NCBI GenBank assembly: GCA_036006525.1 | Contig: DASYPP010000057.1 | Location: forward strand, 1-64,000 | Reading direction: 5' to 3' | Source of the DNA: DASYPP01 sp036006525 | Lineage (GTDB): Bacteria > Gemmatimonadota > Gemmatimonadetes > Gemmatimonadales > GWC2-71-9 | Length of the DNA stretch: 64,000 nucleotides | In this document: positions 16,671 through 24,534 of the stretch, piece by piece | Position numbering within the stretch: the stretch's first letter is position 1 | How the letters are laid out: every line of letters begins with the position of its first letter | The notes under the pieces: model-generated | Told to the model about the DNA's origin: nothing | What the model saw: the letters and a program-made list of their open reading frames with translations, nothing else | Databases searched by the model: none | Position numbers and translations under genes: made by a program

Positions 16671-17792
16671 TTACGTTGAGGAACCGGGTTCATCCATTTC
16701 CAGCTGGTGGGCCTTGCGGCCGCCCCGCATGAGGTCGCCCTGGGACATGGCGCCGGAGACCAGCAGCTGGGCCATCGCCACCGACCGCTGGACCAGGCCT
16801 TCGGCCGCTTCCCGGAGCTCGACGCTGTGCTTGACGATCTGGACGTTCCGCTCCATGTCTTCCGCGCTCCAGCCCCGGCTATGCGCGATGTAGGGGAACT
16901 GGGGGAACTGGCAACCCACCTCGCCGAAGAAGCCCATCATCTGCCCCGCCACTGCCTGCACGTTGTCCTGGCCCCCGATGATGATGAACCCGGCCACCTT
17001 GTTCCGGAGCAGCACCCGGTTGGCGATGGTCACCTGGTTCTGCACGCAGTTCATCCGCTCGACCATCTTGTAGTAGAGTGAACTGGCCGATCCCCAGCGG
17101 ATCGGGGTCGACACCAGGATCACGTCACCCCAGTGGACCACGGCCTCGTAGACCCGGTCCAGCTGGTCCCCCGGATCCATCTGGGTAATGGAGCAGGGCC
17201 AGGTGCAGGCCTGCGCGCTCTTGGAGTAGTAGCCCTCGCAGTGCCGGAACTTGAGATCGTTGAGCTTGATGAGCCGGGTTTCGCAGCCGCTGGAAATCTC
17301 GGCGTACTGGAGGGCGATCTGCAACAGGTCGTCGGACCCGGAGTAGCGCGGGTTGGCGGCGTCCATCGCGGTCGTGGAGATCCCCACCACCCGGACCGGG
17401 CCCGGCTCCCGCGTCACCTTGCGGGCCAGCGGGTGGGGATCGTGCTTGCCTCGGCTCCGCTTGGTGAGCGGTTCCAGGTTCAGCCACAGGTGGCCCTTCT
17501 CCACCCTGACCGCGTAACTGGGCGCTGCGTCGTCCTCGTAGCCCGGCTCGCCCAGCCCGGTGCGGCGATGGTACTTCCAGTTGTGCCACGGGCACACCAC
17601 GTAGTCGCCATCCAGCCGCCCCTCGCCCAGCGGGCCCCCGGCATGATTGCACACGCCGGAGATCGCCCCGAATTCCCCGTCGCGCCAGGTGATCGCGACG
17701 GCCAGCCGCTCGAGCTTGACCGGCGTGATCGGCTGGCGGGAGAACTCCTCGCTCGGGCCGAGGTCGTACCAACGGTCAGGCATCCCAGTCAC
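16671..17792 (-). CDS. Rieske [2Fe-2S] ferredoxin fused to an NADPH-dependent FMN reductase domain
   Basis: The 373-aa fusion has an N-terminal Rieske domain (about residues 5-110) with both cluster motifs, CNHAGG and CPWHNWKYH. The C-terminal flavodoxin-like domain (about 130-330) matches NAD(P)H-dependent FMN reductases: VRVVGISTTAMDA at the start, STPIRWGSASSLYYKMVERM at the flavin loop and KVAGFIIIGGQDNVQ. Rieske ferredoxins pass electrons to oxygenases, and the flavin domain could feed them from NADPH, making a self-contained redox relay; that is inference. It lies next to the oxygenase-rich kynurenine locus but on the opposite strand. Confidence 0.88.
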   Translation of the reverse strand: MTGMPDRWYDLGPSEEFSRQPITPVKLERLAVAITWRDGEFGAISGVCNHAGGPLGEGRLDGDYVVCPWHNWKYHRRTGLGEPGYEDDAAPSYAVRVEKGHLWLNLEPLTKRSRGKHDPHPLARKVTREPGPVRVVGISTTAMDAANPRYSGSDDLLQIALQYAEISSGCETRLIKLNDLKFRHCEGYYSKSAQACTWPCSITQMDPGDQLDRVYEAVVHWGDVILVSTPIRWGSASSLYYKMVERMNCVQNQVTIANRVLLRNKVAGFIIIGGQDNVQAVAGQMMGFFGEVGCQFPQFPYIAHSRGWSAEDMERNVQIVKHSVELREAAEGLVQRSVAMAQLLVSGAMSQGDLMRGGRKAHQLEMDEPGSST

Positions 17793-17805
17793 CTCGTACG
17801 ATTTG

Positions 17806-17852
17806 CGTTTTCAACTCCAATCCACTTCGTGTTTTCGCAATTTCGTGGTTTC
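17806..17852. repeat. Element D: solitary arm related to elements C and J
   Basis: CGTTTTCAACTC (17806-17817) is identical to 12 bases of element C, and its first ten bases occur in J. It is followed by three loose 9-bp units of TTCGTG/TTTCG type up to 17852. No inverted partner is visible, so this looks like half of an element. It lies 27 bp past the stop of the 17880 gene on minus. Confidence 0.6.
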
Positions 17853-17879
17853 CTGACCGTAGTTTGGCAGGGCTCGATA

Positions 17880-18752
17880 TCAGTCCAGCGCCCGCCGACA
17901 TGCTTCCACGGCGCCGGCAATGAAGTCCCTGGCCTCTCGCTCCGGGTCTATATTCGACAACATTTCGCTTCCCGGGAGCACCGCGCCGGTCCACCCGGTC
18001 GTATGCCAGTGGCCCCATGGCAACTTGCCGAGGCGATCCACCGCCGGATAGGGATAGGGCGTGACGTAGAAGTATGGCTCACCATACGAGTCATCGCCGG
18101 GCGAAAGGCCGGCACCCACCGTGCGCGCCGGCCCCCTGCCGGGCGGCAAGCTGATCAGGGTCGCGATATCGAAGTGGTGGGGCCAGCAACGGACCACGGA
18201 CGCGCCCGGGGTCTTCGCGACCAGCCCGCCCAATACCCGGTCGGCCAATCCATAGTATCCGGCAAGCTCGGAGAACGCGGCGGCCGGCTGGCGCTGGAAC
18301 GCTGCGCCGACGGCGACCGGGTGCGACGGAATGGTGTAGTGCCTGGCGTTGGTCATCCGCTTGACGTCTCCCCCGGCCTTCCTGACCTCGGCCAGCAGCC
18401 ATTGCCATGCATCGGCGATCGTCTTGCCCGACAGGGGAACCCGGTTGCTGATCCCGTCACCCACGACCAGCAGCTCCAGCTCCGCGAGGGCCAACCCACC
18501 CCGGAACGGAGCGGTGCCGGGCACCGGGTGACTGGTCAGGGCGCCCAGTTCGGGGTCCCAGCCCAGGTTGGTATGGCTGTCATCGTCCCGGGGCGGCAGC
18601 AGCGAGATCCCGAGCGAAACGATGACCTGCGCGGCATGATGGCACTGCAGCCGGGCATCGGTCAGTTGGCCGGGCGGGATCCCGCCTCGCGGAAGCGGGG
18701 GCGACTGGGACTGGAGGGGGGACATTTCATCAACCAGGCTGGGATACCTCAT
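17880..18752 (-). CDS. Conserved hypothetical protein, DUF5996-like
   Basis: The 290-aa soluble protein from ATG 18752 (an alternative ATG is at 18725) contains LGISLLPPRDDDSHTNLGWD, FRGGLALAELELLVV and CWPHHFDIATLISLP. The last resembles the WP-x-x-FD strand of DUF5996 proteins; the match is weak. No catalytic motif can be named. It is transcribed divergently from the kynurenine genes across a 64-bp gap, so the two may share a control region. The upstream in-frame extension to 18956 overlaps the 3-hydroxyanthranilate dioxygenase gene and is rejected. Confidence 0.7.
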   Translation of the reverse strand: MRYPSLVDEMSPLQSQSPPLPRGGIPPGQLTDARLQCHHAAQVIVSLGISLLPPRDDDSHTNLGWDPELGALTSHPVPGTAPFRGGLALAELELLVVGDGISNRVPLSGKTIADAWQWLLAEVRKAGGDVKRMTNARHYTIPSHPVAVGAAFQRQPAAAFSELAGYYGLADRVLGGLVAKTPGASVVRCWPHHFDIATLISLPPGRGPARTVGAGLSPGDDSYGEPYFYVTPYPYPAVDRLGKLPWGHWHTTGWTGAVLPGSEMLSNIDPEREARDFIAGAVEACRRALD

Positions 18753-18816
18753 ACTGCGATTGGTTGGTAGATTTGTCCAGTCAAATCCACGCCAGCCGCT
18801 TCCTGGAGGAATGCCC

Positions 18817-19347
18817 ATGCCCCCGCTCATGCCGATCAACCTGAAGGGCTTCATCAACGAGCACCGGGACCTGCTCAAGCCTCCGGTGGGCAACAAGATG
18901 GTCTGGCAGAACGCCGAGTTCATGGTGATGGTGGTGGGCGGGCCCAACCAGCGCAAGGATTTTCATATCGAGGACGGCGAGGAGTTCTTCTTCCAGGTCG
19001 AAGGCGACATCGTCCTCCGGATCATCGAAGACGGCAAGACCCGGGAAATCCCGATCCGGGAAGGCGAGATGTTCCTGCTCCCGGCCGGCATCCCCCATTC
19101 TCCGCAGCGCCCCGCCAACACGGTCGGCCTGGTGATCGAGCGGCAACGGGCCGAGAGCGAGCAGGATCACCTGCGCTGGTTCTGCGAGAACTGCGGCGAA
19201 GTTCTGTACGACAATGCCTTCCAGCTCGAGGACCTGGGCAAGCAACTCAAGCCGATCATCGAAAACTTCTATCAGAACGAGGCCCTGCGCACCTGCCGCA
19301 ATTGCGGGCACGTGATGCAGGTACCAACCCCGGCCGCCAAGAAATAA
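18817..19347 (+). CDS. nbaC: 3-hydroxyanthranilate 3,4-dioxygenase
   Basis: The 176-aa cupin enzyme opens the ring of 3-hydroxyanthranilate to aminocarboxymuconate semialdehyde. The Fe ligands of the family are all in place: His50 and Glu56 (FHIEDGEE) and His94 (GIPHSPQ). The second, rubredoxin-like metal site of bacterial enzymes is also complete: Cys123, Cys126, Cys160 and Cys163. The ATG at 18817 has GGAGGA six bases upstream; an in-frame ATG at 18811 touches that sequence and is less likely. It is the first gene of the plus-strand kynurenine run. Confidence 0.96.
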   Translation: MPPLMPINLKGFINEHRDLLKPPVGNKMVWQNAEFMVMVVGGPNQRKDFHIEDGEEFFFQVEGDIVLRIIEDGKTREIPIREGEMFLLPAGIPHSPQRPANTVGLVIERQRAESEQDHLRWFCENCGEVLYDNAFQLEDLGKQLKPIIENFYQNEALRTCRNCGHVMQVPTPAAKK

Positions 19348-19351
19348 GATT

Positions 19352-20362
19352 CTGAAGATCGACCTCCACACCCACATCCTTCCCCACTCGCTCCCCGATC
19401 TGCGGGAGCGATATGGGTATGGCGGGTTCATGTCGATGGAGCATCACGCGCCCTGCCGGGCCCGGATGCTCATCGACGGCCGGTTCTTCCGCGAAGTCTC
19501 CGATAACTCGTGGGACCCGGTGCGGCGGATCGAGGAGTGCGATGCCGACGGCGTGTCGGTGCAGGCCCTCTCCACCGTGCCGGTGATGTTCAGCTACTGG
19601 GCCAAGCCCCAGCATGCCGCCGACCTGTCCCAATTGCTGAACGACAACATCGCCGAGACGGTCGCCGCCTACCCGCGCCGCTTCGTCGGGCTCGGCACCC
19701 TGCCGATGCAGGGGGCGGAGCTGGCAGTGAGAGAGCTGGAGCGCTGTGTGAAGACGCTGGGGTTTCCCGGCGTCCAGATCGGCAGCCATGTGAACCGGAT
19801 GAATCTCGACGCGCCGGAGCTGTTTCCGGTCTTCGAAGCCGCCCAGGAGCTGGGGGCGGCGGTGTTCGTGCACCCGTGGGACATGCTGGGGAAGGATCGG
19901 ATGCCGCGCTACTGGCTGCCCTGGCTGGTCGGCATGCCGGCGGAGACGACGCTCGCCATCTGCGCCGTGATCTTCGGCGGGGTCCTGGAACGGCTGCCCC
20001 GGCTCCGGATCTGCTTTGCCCATGGCGGCGGCAACTTCCCGGGCACCATCGGCCGCATCGAGCATGGCTTCAAGGTCCGCCCGGACCTGGTCGCCGTGGA
20101 CAACCCGGTGAACCCGCGCGACTACCTCGACCGCTTCTACGTCGATTCGCTGGTGCACGACGAGGATGCGTTCCGCCTGCTGCTCAAGCTGATGACCCCG
20201 GAGCGGGTCGCGATGGGCTCGGACTTCCCATTCCCGCTGGGGGAACGGCCGGCCGGCCGGCTGATCGAATCGCTGCGCGACCTGAGTTCCGCCACCAGGG
20301 ACCGGTTGCTGGCCGGCACCGCGCTTGAGTTTCTGAATGTGGCCCGCGAGCGTTTTGAGTGA
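19352..20362 (+). CDS. nbaD: Aminocarboxymuconate-semialdehyde decarboxylase (ACMSD), CTG start
   Basis: The enzyme decarboxylates the HAAO product to 2-aminomuconate semialdehyde. The first in-frame ATG (19430) would remove the metal-binding HxH (KIDLHTHILPH). The frame needed for that motif begins right after the HAAO stop, and CTG at 19352 puts Lys-Ile-Asp in exactly the family position. It gives 336 aa, the length I know for animal ACMSD. An ATT at 19349 is the only other choice nearby. Further motifs are FVHPWDM, CFAHGGG and MGSDFPFPLG. Spacing to HAAO is 4 bp and no clear Shine-Dalgarno is seen, so translation probably depends on coupling. Confidence 0.93.
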   Translation: MKIDLHTHILPHSLPDLRERYGYGGFMSMEHHAPCRARMLIDGRFFREVSDNSWDPVRRIEECDADGVSVQALSTVPVMFSYWAKPQHAADLSQLLNDNIAETVAAYPRRFVGLGTLPMQGAELAVRELERCVKTLGFPGVQIGSHVNRMNLDAPELFPVFEAAQELGAAVFVHPWDMLGKDRMPRYWLPWLVGMPAETTLAICAVIFGGVLERLPRLRICFAHGGGNFPGTIGRIEHGFKVRPDLVAVDNPVNPRDYLDRFYVDSLVHDEDAFRLLLKLMTPERVAMGSDFPFPLGERPAGRLIESLRDLSSATRDRLLAGTALEFLNVARERFE

Positions 20363-21651
20363 CCGCCCAGGCGGGGCCTTTCACGCCCGATGAGGCCGCC
20401 GCCCGTCGCCTGGACGCGGACGACGCGCTCCGCGCCTTCCGGCAACGCTTTGCCTATCCGCTCCGCCCCGACGGGACCCCTCACATCTATTTCGTCGGCA
20501 ACTCCCTGGGCCTGATGCCGCTCGCCGCCCGCACGGCGGTCGAGCAGGAGCTGGATGACTGGGCGACCCTGGGCGTCGAGGCCCACTGGAAGGCGGCGAC
20601 GCCCTGGCTCTCCTATCACGAGGTGTTTCGGGAGTCGGGTGCCCGCTTGGTCGGCGCGACGCCGGGCGAAGTGGTCATGATGAACTCGCTCACGGTCAAC
20701 CTGCACCTCATGCTGGCGACCTTTTACCAGCCGGCGGACGGGCGCGCCGCGATCGCGATGGAAGCGAACGCCTTTCCTTCCGATACCTACGCGGTGCAGT
20801 CCCACCTGCGGCACCGGGGACAGGATCCCGCGAGCCAGCTCAAGCTGATCGCGCCGCGGGCAGGAGAGGTCACCCTTCGCGGCGAGGACATCCTCGCCTG
20901 GCTGGAGCAGCACGGGAAAACCGTGGCGCTCCTGCTCCTGCCCGGCGTCAATTACTACTCGGGACAACTGTTCGACCTGGGGGCCATTGCCCAGGCGGCG
21001 CGGCGGCAAGGGTGCGTGGTGGGATACGATCTCGCCCACGCGGCGGGCAACGTGGTGCTCCGGCTGCACGACTGGGACGTAGACTTCGCGGTGTGGTGCT
21101 CCTACAAGTACCTGAACTCCGGTCCCGGCGCGGTGGCCGGGTGTTTTGTGCATCGGCGGCACGCGGAGCGTTCCCTTCCCCGGCTGGCGGGGTGGTGGGG
21201 CAATGATCCCGATACCCGCTTCCTGATGCACTTGAACGAGCAGTTCATTCCCCGCTCCGGCGCCGACGGCTGGCAGGTCAGCAATCCGCCCATCCTCGCC
21301 ATGGCTCCGCTCAAGGCGTCGCTTGGCATCTTCGACGAGGCGGGCATGGACCGGCTCAGGGCCAAATCGGTGGCACTCACCGGATACCTCGAGTATCTGC
21401 TGGGCCAGCTGCCCGGCAGCAGGATCGAGATCCTGACTCCGGCGGATCCCGCCCAGCGCGGTTGCCAGCTCTCGCTCCGGGTGTCGCGGGGAGGCCAGGC
21501 GATGTTCGACCGGATCCAGGCGGCCGGCGTGCTGTGCGACTACCGCCACCCCGACGTGATCCGGGTGGCCCCAGTGCCACTGTACAACACATTCCACGAG
21601 GTCTGGAAATTTGTGAGGATTCTGGATGGTTTGCTCACGGCGAGCTTGTAG
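20359..21651 (+). CDS. kynU: Kynureninase
   Basis: The 430-aa PLP enzyme cleaves (3-hydroxy)kynurenine to (3-hydroxy)anthranilate and alanine. Family blocks are FVGNSLGLMP near residue 50, GYDLAHAAGNV with the PLP-binding Asp, and WCSYKYLNSGPG, in which the Lys forms the Schiff base. The start is GTG at 20359, overlapping the ACMSD stop (GTGA). With a kynurenine monooxygenase encoded next, the physiological substrate is probably 3-hydroxykynurenine. Confidence 0.96.
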   Translation: MTAQAGPFTPDEAAARRLDADDALRAFRQRFAYPLRPDGTPHIYFVGNSLGLMPLAARTAVEQELDDWATLGVEAHWKAATPWLSYHEVFRESGARLVGATPGEVVMMNSLTVNLHLMLATFYQPADGRAAIAMEANAFPSDTYAVQSHLRHRGQDPASQLKLIAPRAGEVTLRGEDILAWLEQHGKTVALLLLPGVNYYSGQLFDLGAIAQAARRQGCVVGYDLAHAAGNVVLRLHDWDVDFAVWCSYKYLNSGPGAVAGCFVHRRHAERSLPRLAGWWGNDPDTRFLMHLNEQFIPRSGADGWQVSNPPILAMAPLKASLGIFDEAGMDRLRAKSVALTGYLEYLLGQLPGSRIEILTPADPAQRGCQLSLRVSRGGQAMFDRIQAAGVLCDYRHPDVIRVAPVPLYNTFHEVWKFVRILDGLLTASL

Positions 21652-21674
21652 CGGTCTCAATCCCGGCAACATAT

Positions 21675-21769
21675 CCTCACGAAAGGCACGAAACTCCACG
21701 AAAGCCACGAAAGACTACTATGGGGTCTTCTTCGTGTTCTTCGGCTGTCGTTCGTGCTTTTCGTGAGGA
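21675..21769. repeat. Element E: inverted tandem-array hairpin, 9-10 bp unit
   Basis: The left arm (21675-21717) has four copies of a CACGAAAG-type unit, 9 or 10 bp apart. The right arm (21725-21769) carries the complement (TTCGTG / CTTTTCGTG) with looser spacing, around a short TACTATGG loop. It starts 23 bp after the kynureninase stop and ends 27 bp before the monooxygenase ATG. Confidence 0.88.
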
Positions 21770-21796
21770 ACTTCTACCTGTACGGTGATTGCCTTT

Positions 21797-23116
21797 ATGC
21801 CTGACGGCTACACAATCGTTGGGGCAGGTCTCGCTGGATCCTTGATGGCGCTGCTGCTTGGTCGCGACGACTATCAGGTCGACGTTTACGAGCGGCGCCC
21901 CGACCCCCGGGTGGCAGGCGCGGACGTCGGCCGCTCCATCAACCTCGCCATCTCGGCACGCGGGCTTCACGCCCTCGACCAGGTGGGCCTCAAGGACGAG
22001 ATCCTCGCGATGGCGGTACCCATGCGCGGCCGGATGATTCACGACGCCACCGGCCACCTCACCTTCCAGGCCTACGGTACCCGGCACCAGGCGATCAATT
22101 CAGTGAGCCGCGCCGGGCTCAATATCGCTCTGCTGAACGCGGCGAGCCGGCTGCACCAGGTCCGGCTGCACTTCGGGCTGCGCTGCACCGAAGTCGATCT
22201 CGAGCAGGAGCAGCTCGAGTTCACGACCCTGAAGGGCGAACTGAGCCGGGTTCACGCCGGCGACACGATCATCGGGGCGGACGGCGCCTTTTCCGCCATC
22301 CGCACCCAGATGCAGAAGCGCGAGCTGTTCGACTACAGCCAGAGCTATCTCGCGCATGGATACAAGGAGCTGTATATCCCTCCCAGGCCGGGTGGCGGCT
22401 TCCAGATGGAGCCCAATGCGCTCCATATCTGGCCCCGGGGCGGCTTCATGATGATCGCACTGCCCAACCAGGACGGCTCCTTCACCTGTACCCTGTTCTG
22501 GCCCTTCGAGGGACCCAACAGCTTTGCCAACCTCCGGTCGCCGGAGGACGTGCTTGGTTTCTTCCAGGAGACCTACCCCGACGCGGTGCCCCTGATGCCG
22601 ACCCTGGCGCAGGATTTCTTCGCCAACCCGACCGGCTCGCTGGTGACGGTGCGCTGCTCGCCCTGGCACATACAAGAAAAGGTGGTGCTGCTGGGAGACG
22701 CCGCCCATGCGATCGTGCCGTTCTACGGCCAGGGCGCCAACGCAGCCTTCGAAGATTGCGTGGCACTGGCCCAATGCCTGAAGCAGAATCCCCACAACCG
22801 TCTGGCGGCATTTGAACAATACGATCGCACCCGGAAGCCGAATGCCGACGCCATCTCCGCATTGGCCCTGGCCAACTTCATCGAGATGCGGGACCGGGTA
22901 GCGTCGCCGTGGTTCCGACTCAAGAAGAAGGTCGAGAAGCTGCTGCACGCGCTCTTCCCCCATTGGTTCATTCCGCTGTATACCATGGTGTCGTTTACCA
23001 CGATTCCGTATGCGGAGGCGGTAGAAAAGGCTGCCCGCCAGGATGCGGCCATGCGTTGGGGGGCCGGGATTGTCGTCCTGCTGCTGATTGGGACAATTCT
23101 GGCTTTGGTATTGTAG
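21797..23116 (+). CDS. kmo: Kynurenine 3-monooxygenase
   Basis: The 439-aa FAD-dependent hydroxylase converts kynurenine to 3-hydroxykynurenine with NADPH and oxygen. The FAD Rossmann start is YTIVGAGLAGSLMALLLG followed by the acidic end VYERR. The second FAD motif is GDAAHAIVPFYGQG, and the substrate-side block GRSINLAISARG is typical of KMO. A C-terminal hydrophobic helix (GAGIVVLLLIGTILALVL) suggests membrane anchoring, as in animal KMO. ATG 21797 is preferred over the in-frame GTG at 21785. Confidence 0.96.
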   Translation: MPDGYTIVGAGLAGSLMALLLGRDDYQVDVYERRPDPRVAGADVGRSINLAISARGLHALDQVGLKDEILAMAVPMRGRMIHDATGHLTFQAYGTRHQAINSVSRAGLNIALLNAASRLHQVRLHFGLRCTEVDLEQEQLEFTTLKGELSRVHAGDTIIGADGAFSAIRTQMQKRELFDYSQSYLAHGYKELYIPPRPGGGFQMEPNALHIWPRGGFMMIALPNQDGSFTCTLFWPFEGPNSFANLRSPEDVLGFFQETYPDAVPLMPTLAQDFFANPTGSLVTVRCSPWHIQEKVVLLGDAAHAIVPFYGQGANAAFEDCVALAQCLKQNPHNRLAAFEQYDRTRKPNADAISALALANFIEMRDRVASPWFRLKKKVEKLLHALFPHWFIPLYTMVSFTTIPYAEAVEKAARQDAAMRWGAGIVVLLLIGTILALVL

Positions 23117-23128
23117 GATCTTTGTGTG

Positions 23129-23208
23129 ACCGCAAAACTGCCGACGCGAAGGCGCGAAAACGCAAAGATCCCTTGGCGACTTGGCGCCTTTGCGTTATGC
23201 GGTTTTGA
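23129..23208. repeat. Element F: inverted repeat with GCGAAG/ACGCAAAG units
   Basis: The left arm (23129-23167) reads CCGCAAAAC, then GCGAAG- and GCGAAAA-type units. The right arm (23174-23208) is CTTGGCGA, CTTGGCGC, CTTTGCGTT, ATGCGG and ends GGTTTTG. It lies 12 bp after the KMO stop and 21 bp before the TDO start. The units are similar to those of elements H and I. Confidence 0.87.
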
Positions 23209-23229
23209 AATACCTATATTAGGTAGACC

Positions 23230-24012
23230 ATGACCCTGACCTACCCCGACTACCTCCAGCTGGAACAGCTCCTCGCGCTCCAGAAACCGCGCTCCCAGCC
23301 GGCGGAGCACGACGAGATGCTCTTCATCGTGATCCACCAGGTGTACGAGCTCTGGTTCAAGCTGTTGCTGCACGAGCTGGACAAGATCAAGGCCGACCTC
23401 GTGGCCGGCGACCTGTTCGCCGCCATCGCCACGTTCAAGCGGGTGCGCACAGTGATGAAGACCCTGGTGGGGCAGCTGGACATCCTGGAGACGATGACCC
23501 CCCTATCCTTCGCCTCCTTCCGGGACCGGCTGGACACCGCGTCGGGTTTCCAGTCGGTGCAGTTCCGGGAACTGGAATTCGAGCTGGGCAACAAGAAGGA
23601 GCGGGCCCTGGAAGCGCTGGAACCGGGATCGACCGACCGGCGCCGGCTGGAGATCCGCTACCGGAATGCCACCCTGATGGACGCCTTTTATCGCTTCCTC
23701 GACCGGCGCGGCCTCAAGGTCCCCGACGAGCTGCTTCGCCGGGACGTGTCCCAGCCTACCACGCCCAACGAAGCGCTCCAGGGCGAGCTGCTCCGGGCCT
23801 ACCAGCAGCAGCCGGAGATGGTGATCCTGCTGGAGCTGATGACCGACTTCGACGAGGGCCTGCAGGAGTGGCGCTATCGCCACGTGAAGCTGGCCGAGCG
23901 GACTATCGGGGCGAAACGGGGGACCGGCGGGTCAGCAGGGGTCGAGTTTCTGAAACAGTCATTGTTCAAGCCCATTTTTCCTGATCTCTGGGCGATTCGG
24001 CATCAGATGTAA
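23230..24012 (+). CDS. kynA: Tryptophan 2,3-dioxygenase
   Basis: The 260-aa haem enzyme inserts O2 into tryptophan to give N-formylkynurenine, the entry step of this pathway. Family motifs are FIVIHQVYELWFKLLLHELD (distal His and substrate contacts), ASGFQSVQFRELEF (Arg for the substrate carboxylate), EWRYRHVKLAERTIG (proximal haem His) and GTGGSAGVEFLK near the C-terminus. The length is slightly shorter than the usual bacterial 270-285 aa. Its TAA stop is the first part of the repeat array that follows. Confidence 0.97.
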   Translation: MTLTYPDYLQLEQLLALQKPRSQPAEHDEMLFIVIHQVYELWFKLLLHELDKIKADLVAGDLFAAIATFKRVRTVMKTLVGQLDILETMTPLSFASFRDRLDTASGFQSVQFRELEFELGNKKERALEALEPGSTDRRRLEIRYRNATLMDAFYRFLDRRGLKVPDELLRRDVSQPTTPNEALQGELLRAYQQQPEMVILLELMTDFDEGLQEWRYRHVKLAERTIGAKRGTGGSAGVEFLKQSLFKPIFPDLWAIRHQM

Positions 24013-24050
24013 GGCGGTAATAGGCGGTAATGGGCGGTAGAGGGCGGTAA
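24011..24050. repeat. Element G, left arm: four 10-bp units
   Basis: Four exact 10-bp units of AGGCGGTAAT type (24011-24050) start inside the TAA stop of the dioxygenase gene. The inverted partner is at 24495-24534; between them lies the RidA-type gene. Confidence 0.93.
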
Positions 24051-24066
24051 TAGTGAGGAGAATAAT

Positions 24067-24486
24067 TTGAGCGACAGTGAGACGATCGTCAGCAATCGAG
24101 CTCCGGAACCGGTCGGGCCGTTTCCTCACGCCAAACGCGTGGGTAAACTGCTTTTTCTTTCCGGCATTGGACCGAGGAAGCGCGGTGCAAAGGAAATTCC
24201 CGGGGTCACCCTTGATGGAAGAGGCGACATCGCGAGTTACGACTTCGAGAAACAGTGCCGAGCAGTATTCGACAACGTGCGGATTGTTCTGGAAGACGCA
24301 GGATCGGGATGGGACCGCATCGTGGATGTGACGGTATTCCTGACCAACATGAAGGCTGATTTTCAGCTCTATAACAGACTCTATGGAGAGTATTTCAAGG
24401 ACAACCAGCCTGCCCGTACCACAGTGGAAGTGAACCGGCTTCCGACCCCGATCGCCATCGAGCTGAAAGTCATCGCGACGATATAG
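24067..24486 (+). CDS. amnD: RidA-family protein, probable 2-aminomuconate deaminase
   Basis: The 139-aa YjgF/YER057c/RidA protein carries the conserved Arg in ARTTVEVNRLP and the C-terminal AIELKVIATI strand. In bacterial kynurenine and aminophenol pathways a member of this family deaminates 2-aminomuconate to 4-oxalocrotonate. The adjacent ALDH (its likely substrate supplier) and the PFPHAKRVGKLLFLSG start support that role over the general enamine deaminase. The start is TTG at 24067 with GAGGAG seven bases upstream. The gene is enclosed by the two arms of element G. Confidence 0.85.
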   Translation: MSDSETIVSNRAPEPVGPFPHAKRVGKLLFLSGIGPRKRGAKEIPGVTLDGRGDIASYDFEKQCRAVFDNVRIVLEDAGSGWDRIVDVTVFLTNMKADFQLYNRLYGEYFKDNQPARTTVEVNRLPTPIAIELKVIATI

Positions 24487-24494
24487 CCCACACC

Positions 24495-24534
24495 TACCGG
24501 CCTTTACCGTCTTCTACCGCCTATTACCGCCTAT
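24495..24534. repeat. Element G, right arm: four 10-bp units
   Basis: Four 10-bp units (TACCGCCTAT type, 24495-24534) are the reverse complement of the array at 24011-24050. The last unit contains the TAG stop (24531-24533, read on minus) of the aldehyde dehydrogenase. Because the RidA gene and the dehydrogenase converge here, a hairpin could also end both transcripts. Confidence 0.92.

Noticed and set aside
17133..18770. Long plus-strand open frame of 545 codons
   Set aside because: It lies antisense to the Rieske-flavodoxin and 17880 genes, has low-complexity Arg/Gly/Pro composition and no family motif; such frames arise from the high GC content.
24495..24534. Ordinary Rho-independent terminators as explanation for the arrays
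   Set aside because: The arrays lack a T-tract after the stem, have arms of tandem units, and in elements B and G the arms are hundreds of bases apart. The real terminator at 3096-3122 looks quite different. A role in termination is still possible.
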